The notes under the pieces were generated by a model that worked only from the letters and a program-made list of their open reading frames with translations, ran no database searches and was not told the DNA's origin. 12,281 bases of DNA, from positions 5,125 through 17,405 of the forward strand of contig JH994097.1 of NCBI GenBank assembly GCA_000316135.1. Direction: 5' to 3'. The position numbers and the translations under genes were made by a program. Shown in pieces: positions 1-6,554 of this stretch (position 1 is its first letter; every line of letters begins with the position of its first letter). This DNA comes from Trachipleistophora hominis (taxonomy: Eukaryota; Microsporidia; Pleistophoridae).

Positions 1-205
1 CTCGCTCCACCATCAATTACTCGCTCCACCATCAATTACTCACTCCATCGCTAACCATTCACTCCTCCATCAATTATTCACTCCTCCATCAATTATTCAC
101 TCCTCATAATTAACTATTCACTCTTCTATCAATTACTCCTTCCTTATCATCAATCATTCACTCTTCCATCACCAATTACTCACTCTTCCATCACAATACA
201 TCATC
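1..205. repeat. 19-bp minisatellite, decaying left to right
   Basis: Head-to-tail copies of a unit close to TCACTCCTCCATCAATTAT start at about 2, 21, 40, 59 and 78, spaced exactly 19 bp. Longer diverged copies follow from 97, 118, 137 and 158. The first two and the copies at 59 and 78 are nearly or fully identical within pairs, while the right end is degenerate. The array is cut by the window edge, so its true size is unknown. The strand shown is very pyrimidine-rich, with G only at 4, 23 and 50. It lies directly upstream of the ORF at 229. Confidence 0.9.
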
Positions 206-228
206 ACCTCCTTACATCATTACCATTT

Positions 229-462
229 ATGTCCAAAATATCAAGTTCTCTTACACACGCACTTCATTGCCACAAGATTTTTGATTTCAAACACCGGCGT
301 AAAAAAAGAAAAGGCTGCTCCACAGCCTATCTTTTATACAAAATTCTTGTGAAAAGGAATAGTACGATTGGCACACGATGCTTATTTACGTACTATTTTT
401 TAAACAACTATGATGAATACGGTGAATTATATGAAATGTTGAGCAACGGTAAAAATAAGTAG
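229..462 (+). CDS. Hypothetical small basic protein (77 aa)
   Basis: An ATG-initiated 77-codon ORF that I do not recognise. The product has a strongly basic cluster at residues 22-28 (KHRRKKR), a mixed hydrophobic/aromatic middle (33-60) and an acidic, tyrosine-containing stretch at 61-68; there is no signal peptide or clear membrane span. Support is indirect. The first G after position 50 is the G of this ATG, so the ORF sits immediately after a 180-nt G-free block, and C-poor, G-rich sequence follows the stop. That is the same arrangement seen around the GATA genes and the gene at 8850. No TATA box or AATAAA is obvious nearby. Two inverted repeats lie inside (312-328 and 354-401), so a structured RNA is an alternative. 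The ORF is short enough to be chance. Confidence 0.45.
   Translation: MSKISSSLTHALHCHKIFDFKHRRKKRKGCSTAYLLYKILVKRNSTIGTRCLFTYYFLNNYDEYGELYEMLSNGKNK
312..328. repeat. Short hairpin AGGCTG-5 nt-CAGCCT
   Basis: A perfect 6-bp inverted repeat (312-317 with 323-328) has a 5-nt loop CTCCA. It lies inside the 229-462 ORF. GC content in the stem is unusually high for this region. Confidence 0.55.
354..401 (+). repeat. Inverted repeat able to form a 13-bp stem
   Basis: AATAGTACG at 358-366 is exactly complementary to CGTACTATT at 389-397. The pairing extends outward over two G-U and two A-U pairs to 354/401, giving 13 bp around a 22-nt loop. The G-U extension works only in a plus-strand RNA. It lies in the second half of the 229-462 ORF. 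Confidence 0.55.
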
Positions 463-697
463 CAATGGATAGATGGAATGATATTAGAGCAATAATATAT
501 AGTGGTAGGAATAGTAAATGGGCAATGGTAAGTAATTGGTTGTAGTTAGTAACACAACACGCAGGTTATTAGTTATTAATAATTAGCAGTAATAGTAAAC
601 TGATCATTAGTTGTTCTCTGATTTACCATTAATTTGTTAGTTTATCTCTGTTCATCTACAAAACCGGCTCTATTCCCGCTTTCTTCCCAATCTAAAA

Positions 698-713
698 TTT
701 TTTCTTTTTTTTT
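698..713 (+). other. Interrupted oligo-T tract
   Basis: T6-C-T9 on the plus strand follows a C-rich stretch (660-690). It could end a Pol III transcript coming from the left, or be a pyrimidine tract upstream of the micro-ORFs at 731 and 763. A GGCTCTATTCC at about 667 is B-box-like, but the flanks do not fold as a tRNA T-arm. Confidence 0.3.
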
Positions 714-762
714 GATAAACAAGTCACAAAATGATACGTACATAAGAAAAGCACACTTCAAA

Positions 763-808
763 ATGAACGAACTCCTTCAAGCAAAGCGCTAATCACACTA
801 AATGTGAT
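763..808 (+). other. Micro-ORF (9 codons) followed by hairpin
   Basis: ATG at 763 opens MNELLQAKR and stops at 790-792. It is followed without a gap by the perfect inverted repeat ATCACA (792-797), loop CTAAA, TGTGAT (803-808). Another four-codon ORF starts at 731. There is no independent sign of expression, so this is recorded only as visible structure. Confidence 0.25.
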
Positions 809-1353
809 ATATAATGACGTTCTGATTGTATCGGTGCGTGTTTAATAGGTTAGTAGCTATCTAATGGTGTATGGTTGATTTATTTTCATCAGTATAGACT
901 TGTATTATGTTAGTAAATTGTAGAAAAGAAATTGCAATAGAAAGGTTGATTGAACGCAAGTTATGGAAATAAATAGTTTATTATAAATTCTACGTTATTT
1001 ATCTTTTCACTACCAGCTGTGGTAATCTTACTGATTCTATCGTATTATTATTAATTTTTTATTCTACATTACCAATCTATCTCAGTTATAATTTAACATA
1101 CTAATGTAATTTAATGTAATGTAATAGATTAGTAGTTTAATGGTTTAATGTAGTTTTATAGTTTAGTTTAATAATTTAACACAATAGTTTAGTTTTATAA
1201 TTTATTAAACAGTCCATAATCTTATTAACCTACTGTCTTACTACAAATTACATTAATTTATTACCATGATCATCCAAAAAAGAAAACAACCAGCCCACAA
1301 CAGCACAACCACGTCATACCCACCCACAAATCACACCATTCCCCTTAACTATT

Positions 1354-1360
1354 CTTATCA
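1354..1360 (-). promoter_or_regulatory. Possible GATA-factor site (TGATAAG on minus)
   Basis: CTTATCA on the plus strand reads TGATAAG on the minus strand, a WGATAR-type match. It lies about 27 nt upstream of the TATA-like box of GATA-A, inside a 72-nt block without G. The motif is short and will occur by chance in AT-rich DNA, but a similar site stands before the second GATA gene. Confidence 0.35.
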
Positions 1361-1386
1361 CTCTCTCATATCAATCATCCAACTCG

Positions 1387-1396
1387 TATAAAAAAA
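1387..1396 (+). promoter_or_regulatory. TATA-like box of GATA-A
   Basis: TATAAAAAAA starts 39 nt upstream of the ATG at 1426 and is followed by an A-rich, G-poor leader. The distance resembles that of the TATAAAAG box before the gene at 8850 (28 nt) and implies a very short 5' leader. Confidence 0.6.
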
Positions 1397-1425
1397 CTAC
1401 AAAAGACACCACGAAAACCGAGTAA

Positions 1426-2520
1426 ATGAACGATACTCAATCATATATCATTAATGGCACTTTCCATGATAAAGATAGATATAACGTGCACAAATGCATG
1501 CGAATTGCACTTGCTAATGCCGATCGTTGTGTTAGGATGCGGGAGAGTAATGTGGTGTGGCGAATGTGGAGTATGATGGTTTCTGGGTGTGGGAATGGTG
1601 AGAGCGTGTTTAGAGGAGTGTGTAGGGTTGGAAGTGTCTTTGGATTTGTGGATTGTGAGTGTGAACATCTTTTTATGGGGAGGGAGCTGCGGAACAGGGA
1701 AGTGCCGTACGGTAGTTCAATGGGGAGAGATGGCGGTGTGATGGGGAGAGCTCGTGTTGAAAGAGCTGCCGAGACGATGAGTAGAGATGATGCTATGAGA
1801 GACGATCTGGATGATAGCAACATTGTAATGGGCACTGACAGCGAAATAATGAGGAGGAAGGAATGGCTAGGATTGGAAGGAGACGCGTCAAGAAACGAAG
1901 AGATAAACATGACAAGATGCGCAGAGAGCAGATACATGCGAGATAGCAGATACGAAATGGGAGAAGACGTGTACCAAGGGATGAAAGTAGCAATGAATGA
2001 CAGGGAAATGTACCACGAGCAGTACCAAGACAGGGGCACCGCATACAAACCCGTTTCGTACCAGTACCCCCGCTACTACGATACGAAGAGCGGCACAGCA
2101 CCAACCGACCTTCCATACACTCATCCATACTCATACGATGAGTACACCGCGCCATACGACACGTACAAGCAGTACGCGTACAACCAGACGAGATACGCAA
2201 ACGAGAACTACGCGAATTACCCCGATGAGTACGTGTATAAGGACGAGTGTGCGAATACGGAGGAATGCAACGGGTACTACTACGAAAAGGGCAGTGATTA
2301 CTCGTACGAAAGCAAGAAGGAGTATAAGAACCAGGAGTGTGCGCACTGCGGCACGCGAGTTACTTCACTGTGGCGCAAGCTGCATGGCGAGACCGTGTGC
2401 AATGCGTGTGGGCTGTACTACAAGATACACGGGATTAGACGGCCAGAGACCCTCAAGGGTAATAAAGTGAGGAGACGAAGGAGGATACCTAAGAAGAAAG
2501 GACATTACGAGAGTGTTTAA
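1426..2520 (+). CDS. GATA-type zinc-finger transcription factor (GATA-A)
   Basis: This 364-aa protein carries one C-terminal GATA finger: Cys305 and Cys308, then Cys325 and Cys328, with TSLWRK inside the loop and [12 protein letters not shown] after the second pair. An arginine/lysine tail (about 348-358) follows, as in the DNA-contacting basic arm of GATA factors. The family binds (A/T)GATA(A/G) in the nucleus. The spacing is C-x2-C-x16-C-x2-C, one residue shorter than the usual x17. Residues 1-180 match nothing I recognise. Residues about 184-300 are rich in Tyr, Asp, Glu and Asn, typical of a disordered regulatory region, with Tyr mostly encoded by TAC. The start is supported by a TATA-like box 39 nt upstream. 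AATAAA overlaps the stop. A paralogue lies 1.5 kb downstream. The DNA-binding assignment is firm; target genes are unknown. Confidence 0.95.
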   Translation: MNDTQSYIINGTFHDKDRYNVHKCMRIALANADRCVRMRESNVVWRMWSMMVSGCGNGESVFRGVCRVGSVFGFVDCECEHLFMGRELRNREVPYGSSMGRDGGVMGRARVERAAETMSRDDAMRDDLDDSNIVMGTDSEIMRRKEWLGLEGDASRNEEINMTRCAESRYMRDSRYEMGEDVYQGMKVAMNDREMYHEQYQDRGTAYKPVSYQYPRYYDTKSGTAPTDLPYTHPYSYDEYTAPYDTYKQYAYNQTRYANENYANYPDEYVYKDECANTEECNGYYYEKGSDYSYESKKEYKNQECAHCGTRVTSLWRKLHGETVCNACGLYYKIHGIRRPETLKGNKVRRRRRIPKKKGHYESV

Positions 2521-2524
2521 TAAA
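2519..2524 (+). terminator. AATAAA overlapping the GATA-A stop codon
   Basis: The last two bases of the TAA stop (2518-2520) are the first two of an AATAAA hexamer. Polyadenylation signals at or overlapping stop codons are known in compact microsporidian genomes. If used, the 3' UTR would be very short. Confidence 0.55.
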
Positions 2525-2649
2525 CGTGCTGTTTTTTACTTTGCAGTAGATTGATGTGATTGTATTGTGTGAGGTGTATTTTGATTACCGTTTCCTTTTT
2601 ATAAATTTATTCATTGTAACGTTCCTGGCCAAGGTTAAAGCTGAATGTG

Positions 2650-2738
<89 letters not shown>
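2650..2738. repeat. (ATA)n microsatellite, about 30 units
   Basis: An uninterrupted trinucleotide run covers 89 nt with no visible imperfection, which points to recent expansion or continuing slippage. Frames through it read as long Asn or Ile runs, but no standard ATG start with coding character feeds into it, so I treat it as noncoding. Confidence 0.97.
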
Positions 2739-3028
2739 TGTTATATATGATTATATTGTTTTAACATTGTTAACTAAATTATTATTATTACATAATCATA
2801 TCATAACTATAAAATTTAATATTATTATTCTTATAATCCATAATCATAATTACACAATCATAATTCTAACCATACCATCATAATCTTAACTACACCATCA
2901 ATCGAGTAATGACACCCATATCAACCACACAATACCTAAAATATATTCACAAAGAACAAATAAATAACACTACGTTTATACACCCCGTGTTCAAAAATAG
3001 ATCAATGATCCAGAAAAGATCAATAATT

Positions 3029-3063
3029 ACGTGTGAATGGTAATACTAAGTGTCTTAGCACGT
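3029..3063. repeat. Compound inverted repeat with a CACGTG word
   Basis: CTAAG (3046-3050) pairs with CTTAG (3054-3058) across a 3-nt loop. ACGTG (3029-3033) pairs with CACGT (3059-3063) next to it, leaving a one-sided bulge of about 12 nt. The right end contains the palindrome CACGTG (3059-3064); another CACGTG is at 3474-3479. Confidence 0.35.
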
Positions 3064-3378
3064 GGTTCGTATGAAATGTTTATAAATTGTACGTCCTATT
3101 ATATAGAACAATGAATAAGCGTATTATGACCGTATAAGGAATGTTCTATAATTGGTAAGTGAATTAATTTACAGAAATAAGTAACCGTTCAATGAGTAAA
3201 TTAATGTTTTACAAGTAAATGTTCGTTTAATATCAAATACTTAATAACAGAACAATCTATTAGAACCTACCATTGAAATCTATCACATGTTAATATCATT
3301 TTACAACTGTTCATGTCTCTTATTCTACCCAATATAAGATTTTTATTATAATAAAACCTTATGTTCTACATCTTAAAG

Positions 3379-3386
3379 TATAAATA
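3379..3386 (+). promoter_or_regulatory. TATA-like box with no recognised gene
   Basis: TATAAATA is a good TATA match. It stands 45 nt before an ATG at 3424 that opens only a 7-codon ORF, and just before the nested inverted repeats at 3394-3438. The spacing resembles that of TATA boxes before real genes here, but no long ORF follows. Confidence 0.35.
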
Positions 3387-3393
3387 CACTACA

Positions 3394-3447
3394 GCGTATC
3401 ATCTACGCGTTGTAAGACACGCCATGCCGATGATACGTAGCAAATAG
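3394..3447 (+). other. Nested inverted repeats, candidate structured RNA locus
   Basis: CGTATCATC (3395-3403) is exactly complementary to GATGATACG (3429-3437), with one further G-U pair possible at 3394/3438. Inside the loop GCGT (3407-3410) pairs with ACGC (3419-3422) around an 8-nt loop. A micro-ORF, MPMIRSK, runs 3424-3447. I could not match it to U1, U2, U4, U5, U6, SRP or RNase P RNA, nor to a C/D snoRNA. The outer stem begins only 15 nt after the start of the TATA box, which is closer than expected for a TATA-driven transcript start. Confidence 0.35.
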
Positions 3448-3582
3448 GAATGATAACAATTTGAAGAGCATCACACGTGTTTTATGTGCTATGTAAATCG
3501 TGGTAGAGATAGTATTTTGATAGGGTTAATAGGGCAATTAATAAAATTTTAGGTATTAGCAGTTGATAGGATAGTAATAAAA

Positions 3583-3597
3583 GGGTTAGAGGGTTAG
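3583..3597 (+). repeat. Telomere-like GGGTTAG words
   Basis: GGGTTAGAGGGTTAG sits inside a G-rich, C-poor block (about 3500-3660) with further single TAGGG/GGTTAG words around 3520, 3612 and 3622. It is too degenerate to be a telomere tract. It may be a product of local G-rich repeat drift. Confidence 0.4.
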
Positions 3598-3685
3598 ATC
3601 AGTATTATATGTTAGGGTCATGGTTAGAGGGTAGTAAAGATAAATTATCAGAGTTGTATTAACATAAATGATTATTAACATAAAA

Positions 3686-3790
3686 GTATTATTGATATAA
3701 AAGTATTAATATTAATATAAATGTATTATTGATATAAAAGTATTAATAATATAAATGTATTATTATTAATATACTATTATTAATATACTA
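3686..3790. repeat. AT-rich tandem repeats (37/34 bp, then about 14 bp)
   Basis: GTATTATTGATATAAAAGTA-type units begin at 3686, 3723 and (changed) 3757, so the period is 37 then 34 bp. The third passes into about three copies of a 14-bp TACTATTATTAATA unit. G and C are nearly absent apart from the unit starts. Confidence 0.75.
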
Positions 3791-3943
3791 TTATTAATAT
3801 GCTATTAATATATTTATAATAAACTACTCTCTACCATCTATCCCTTTAACAACGTATCATTATCTTAACCAATATTAACTTATCCTACCAATTCATCCAT
3901 TCCTTTCCAAAACACATCTCTCCCCTAATCACCACTCTAACCC

Positions 3944-3950
3944 AGATAAG
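3944..3950 (+). promoter_or_regulatory. Possible GATA-factor site (AGATAAG)
   Basis: AGATAAG is a canonical WGATAAG site, 38 nt upstream of the TATAAAG at 3988 and 130 nt before the GATA-B start codon. Its first G ends a 90-nt run without G (3855-3944), so it stands out in a base context where G is rare. It is a plausible target of GATA-A, GATA-B or both. Confidence 0.4.
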
Positions 3951-3987
3951 TTTTAAATCACCATTCCAAACACCCGTCCTCCACCAA

Positions 3988-3994
3988 TATAAAG
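3988..3994 (+). promoter_or_regulatory. TATA-like box of GATA-B
   Basis: TATAAAG lies 86 nt before the ATG at 4080, farther than for the other genes. A weaker CATAAAG at 4043-4049 lies 31 nt before that ATG, nearer to the spacing seen elsewhere. Use of the upstream box would put two short upstream ORFs (4058 and 4062) into the leader; use of the nearer one would probably exclude them. Confidence 0.45.
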
Positions 3995-4057
3995 CATTAC
4001 CACCACGCATCTCCACTCAATAGCATTCCATTATCACTGAAACATAAAGCATTTATT

Positions 4058-4093
4058 ATGTATGCTTGTGGTGTGAAGGATGTACGGACATAA
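4058..4093 (+). promoter_or_regulatory. Two upstream ORFs before GATA-B
   Basis: ATG at 4058 opens an 11-codon ORF whose stop (4091-4093) lies beyond the GATA-B start, in another frame. ATG at 4062 opens a 4-codon ORF ending at 4076, four bases before the GATA-B ATG. If the transcript begins upstream of 4058, both would be met first by scanning ribosomes and could reduce GATA-B translation. Confidence 0.35.
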
Positions 4094-5252
4094 CGATATT
4101 ACGGGCAGGTATGAGAAGTACTTTGGGGATGGCGGGGATGATGATAAAATATGTGGAGGGGTGTTTGGGGTGCATGTGGTTGAAGGGAACGGTACTGGAC
4201 GGGGTGATGGTATGATGATGGGTGGTAGTAATGACGTAATTACGTGGTATAACGATGCCAGTAATGGAAATGTTAATGAAAATGTTATTAATTACAATTA
4301 TAGCAGTGAAGGGCACAGTAATTTTAATTATACTGCCAAGAATGACAGTTATGGTAATTACAACGGTAATAATTACCACTACGCTAGAAACAGCAATGGC
4401 TATATTAATAGTGATAATGAGTATATTAATGGTATTGATAGTGGTAATGGTAGTAATGGTAGTAATAAGTATAGTAATGAGTATATTAATGGTAGTAATG
4501 GTAGTAATGAGTATAGTAATGGTAATTATGATAATGGTTATGATAGTTATGATAACAACAGTAACATTAGTAATACTAATATTAGCAACATTAACACTAA
4601 CCTAAACACTAATATTAACACTAATCTTAACACTAACCTTAATATTAACAACATTAATGCTAATAATCGTGTAGGTGTACGTGATCAGATCAATTCATAC
4701 AGCAGCATTGCTTGTAATAACACGTATCAAACACCTTACACGTACAGTGTGATGAACAACACGAGTATAATTAACAATGAAATTGTTAATGCGCATAAAT
4801 ACGCGCATTGTAACGGTGGGCTTGATACGAATCACGGAGCTACTACAAATGCAAGTAATGGTGTAAACAGCATTACTAACCCCATCATCAGCACAATAAG
4901 TGCAGTTCTCACGCCTCTCCAAATGCTCACCATGTCATGGCAATCCTCCCACCATTCATCGTTTCCATCCACAACAAACGCCCTGTACAAAAGACCGTCA
5001 CCCGTAGCGGCATCAAATCGTGGCCACGTATCGCGTGAAATGAAGAAAAGAATGAAGAAATGCACGAGGATGAGCAGAAAGAAGGCGGATGCATGGTGTG
5101 CGCATTGCAATACGAGAGAGACATCGTTGTGGAGGAGATTGAATGGAAGGTTTGTGTGCAATGCGTGTGGATTGTACTATAAGATGCATGGAGTGGTACG
5201 ACCAACGTTTATGAAGAGGGAGAATATTAGGAGAAGAAGAAAGAAGAGATGA
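4080..5252 (+). CDS. GATA-type zinc-finger transcription factor (GATA-B), Asn-rich
   Basis: This 390-aa protein ends in one GATA finger: Cys340, Cys343, Cys360 and Cys363, with TSLWRR in the loop and [12 protein letters not shown] after the second pair. It then has a short arginine/lysine tail at the extreme C-terminus. The finger matches that of GATA-A at about 27 of 36 positions and has the same short x16 spacing, so the two are paralogues, but third codon positions differ widely. Residues about 60-200 are low-complexity Asn/Ser/Gly/Tyr, passing into N-T-N-L/I repeats. A second basic cluster (about 320-335, [14 protein letters not shown]) precedes the finger and may act in nuclear import. 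The expected role is a nuclear sequence-specific regulator of GATA sites. AGATAAG and a TATA-like box lie upstream. No AATAAA is near the stop. Targets are unknown. Confidence 0.95.
   Translation: MYGHNDITGRYEKYFGDGGDDDKICGGVFGVHVVEGNGTGRGDGMMMGGSNDVITWYNDASNGNVNENVINYNYSSEGHSNFNYTAKNDSYGNYNGNNYHYARNSNGYINSDNEYINGIDSGNGSNGSNKYSNEYINGSNGSNEYSNGNYDNGYDSYDNNSNISNTNISNINTNLNTNINTNLNTNLNINNINANNRVGVRDQINSYSSIACNNTYQTPYTYSVMNNTSIINNEIVNAHKYAHCNGGLDTNHGATTNASNGVNSITNPIISTISAVLTPLQMLTMSWQSSHHSSFPSTTNALYKRPSPVAASNRGHVSREMKKRMKKCTRMSRKKADAWCAHCNTRETSLWRRLNGRFVCNACGLYYKMHGVVRPTFMKRENIRRRRKKR
4401..4658 (+). repeat. Repeat-derived low-complexity coding segment with skew switch
   Basis: Within GATA-B, 4401-4555 contains no C at all (155 nt of GTAATG/GTAGTAATG words, encoding N, S, G, Y, D, E and I). 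It is followed by C-rich, G-poor sequence of 12-bp AACACTAATCTT-like units, with no G from 4586 to 4658, encoding N-T-N-L/I. The same words fill the noncoding spacers, so this coding segment probably grew from the same kind of simple repeat. Confidence 0.8.
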
Positions 5253-5259
5253 TCGTATT

Positions 5260-5430
5260 GGTAGAGTAGTAAGAATTGGTGGAGTAGCGGGTAGAGTACT
5301 AAGAATTGGTGGAGTAGTAAGTGTAATAGCAGGTAGAGTGGTAAGTAGAATAATAAGTAGAGTAGTAAGTAGAATGGTAAAAATTGTAAATATAGAGGTG
5401 TAGCAGGTAGAATAGTAAGTAGAGCATAGC
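5260..5430. repeat. Degenerate GTAGAGTAGTAAG minisatellite
   Basis: Copies beginning GGTAGAGT start at 5260, 5290 and 5332. The first two share a 30-bp unit containing AAGAATTGGTGGAGTAG. After 5332 the sequence drifts into shorter AAGTAGA(A/G)TAGT words. The block is purine- and G-rich with few C and begins right after the GATA-B stop. Confidence 0.7.
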
Positions 5431-5865
5431 AGAGGTATTTATATTGTATAGTATTGATGTATTAATAGAATAATAATTAGTGGAATAATAACAAACATTA
5501 TTAACGTTATTAATAGTATTAATAGTATTGATAGTAGTGTTGATATTACAATCTAACGACCTTTAATGATTTTTAACGATAATATTACCGATAGATAAAC
5601 TAATAGAATGAAATAAATAAAATATATTGTTAAAATATACTTAAAGTAGTGCATAAACAAATAAGAATATTTACTCTTATCTATTCATGCATTGTATTAT
5701 AAAAACTATATATTAAGATGAGTATGCATAAATTAACATATTTAATAAAACAAATGTATTAAAATGCATGAATGATTAGACCGTAGTGATAGATGTAAGA
5801 AGTAATGATGATAGTTTGGTTGTAGTAATGAGAATTAATAGAATGTATTAGTATAAGGTTAATAA

Positions 5866-5990
5866 TGATAAGTAAGAATAAGTAATGCTAAGCAATGCTA
5901 AGTAGTGTATGGTTAGTAATAATGGTAATTAATAAGGATTACTTAATAATAAGTGATAATTACTTATAATAGGTGATAATAAGTGATAAT
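5866..5990 (+). other. Cluster of TGATAA words
   Basis: TGATAA occurs at 5866, 5954, 5974 and 5984, each matching WGATAR. Those at 5954-5989 sit in AT-rich repeats with direct repeats of ATAATTACTTATAAT. They could attract the GATA factors encoded nearby but are easily produced by local simple-sequence repetition. Confidence 0.3.
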
Positions 5991-6113
5991 GATCATACAT
6001 CTCTTATAATTACTTATAATTACTAACCCTATACCACTCATCATGTCTAATCCTATACGCCTCATCATTATCCACCATTACTAACAGCCCTGTACAATAT
6101 CATCAACCTTTAA

Positions 6114-6554
6114 TTACTTATGATACATCCATTTCGTATCCCGTGGTGATTTATTCCTCTTAAACACCGTATAAAAATAATTATCGGGTGGTTTACTCTT
6201 CCGCTTAGCATCGCTCAGCATGCTCAAAATAGCAACGACCACCATCTCTAAGGTCATCGCAGGTGACCAGTCATCATGTAGCACTGATATGCAGATGTGC
6301 CCGTTGGTATAAACATGCTCATTCACCGGTATGTTTCTTACGAACACTGCGGTGGGTGGATCGATCGGATAGTTGTCGTTTATTTCGAGTCTGAGGGTGA
6401 ATGTCTCGCCGGCGTATATCGTGCCGGGTGCACCGTACATGTCCAGGACGAGCGCAGTGCTGGTGTGCGATACGAGACGAAAGTGCGTGGGCATGTTCTG
6501 TTTGAGGCCCTTCAGCTCTTTGAGGAAACGTACGTTCATTTTGTTAAGTTTCAT
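6114..6554 (-). CDS. UBE2W-like: UBE2W-type ubiquitin-conjugating enzyme E2
   Basis: This 146-aa protein is a single UBC fold of about minimal E2 size. It carries an MYGAPGTIYAGE segment (39-50), YP(I)DPPTAVF (62-71), the active-site region HVYTNGHICISVL with predicted catalytic Cys88, DDWSPAMTL (94-102), and the C-terminal PPDN...TKW.YH signature. The APGT, HVY.NGHIC and KPPDN...TKWxYH combination is characteristic of UBE2W, the E2 class that attaches ubiquitin to protein N-termini, rather than of general E2s. In place of the usual HPN motif it has Asn-Glu-His80; UBE2W itself has His where others have the Asn, but keeps His-Pro before it. Met6 (6539) is an alternative start that fits the family N-terminus better. 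The gene diverges from its right neighbour with 23 bp between start codons. It probably acts in cytosol or nucleus with E3 ligases; substrate unknown. Confidence 0.94.
   Translation of the reverse strand: MKLNKMNVRFLKELKGLKQNMPTHFRLVSHTSTALVLDMYGAPGTIYAGETFTLRLEINDNYPIDPPTAVFVRNIPVNEHVYTNGHICISVLHDDWSPAMTLEMVVVAILSMLSDAKRKSKPPDNYFYTVFKRNKSPRDTKWMYHK

Larger units (their letters stand above)
463..1425. other. Intergenic, no supportable gene
   Basis: This 963-nt stretch starts G-rich and C-poor after the small ORF (about 463-640) and ends C-rich and G-poor before GATA-A (1314-1385 has no G). Between them lie a T-rich tract (698-713), two micro-ORFs at 731 and 763, a small hairpin at 792-808, and AT-rich sequence at 1080-1210 built from repeated TAATGTAAT and TAGTTTAAT-like words. 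I found no tRNA, snRNA or longer coding region on either strand. Confidence 0.7.
2521..4079. other. Intergenic region between the GATA paralogues
   Basis: There is no ATG-initiated ORF of useful length here. From left to right it holds the (ATA)n microsatellite, a 134-nt G-free block (2770-2903), mixed sequence with small inverted repeats (3029-3063 and 3394-3438), a TATA-like box at 3379, a G-rich C-poor block with GGGTTAG words (about 3500-3660), AT-only repeats (3686-3790), and the C-rich promoter region of GATA-B (about 3835-4050). The order G-poor, mixed, C-poor, G-poor suggests an unrecognised plus-strand transcription unit at about 3000-3500. Confidence 0.6.
5253..6113. other. Spacer between convergent genes, repeat-rich
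   Basis: No gene is supportable. The left part is G-rich and C-poor minisatellite-like sequence (5260-5430), then AT-rich sequence with TTAATAGTATTAATAG words, then GTAATG/TAAGTAATG-type words. At about 5990, at a GATC, the plus strand switches to C-rich, G-poor sequence that continues to the 3' end of the minus-strand gene. Both flanking genes thus have a G-rich 3' flank on their own coding strands. The first AATAAA after GATA-B is about 360 nt away (5613). Confidence 0.65.

Noticed and set aside
660..690. B-box-like GGCTCTATTCC before an oligo-T tract, suggesting a tRNA
   Set aside because: The bases on either side do not form a five-pair T-stem and no acceptor or anticodon arm could be drawn.
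1437..2048. 203-codon open frame antisense to GATA-A
   Set aside because: It lies wholly inside the opposite strand of a certain gene, has low-information Ser/Leu/Pro/His content, and has no promoter signals. It is explained by codon use of GATA-A.
2556..2750. Frame reading as a hydrophobic leader followed by poly-Asn
   Set aside because: It begins at GTG, not ATG, and most of its length is the (ATA)n microsatellite.
3394..3470. Partial likeness to U4 snRNA (GTAGC...ATAGG...AATTTGAAG words)
   Set aside because: The k-turn bases and U6-pairing stems that define U4 are not present, so the likeness is superficial.
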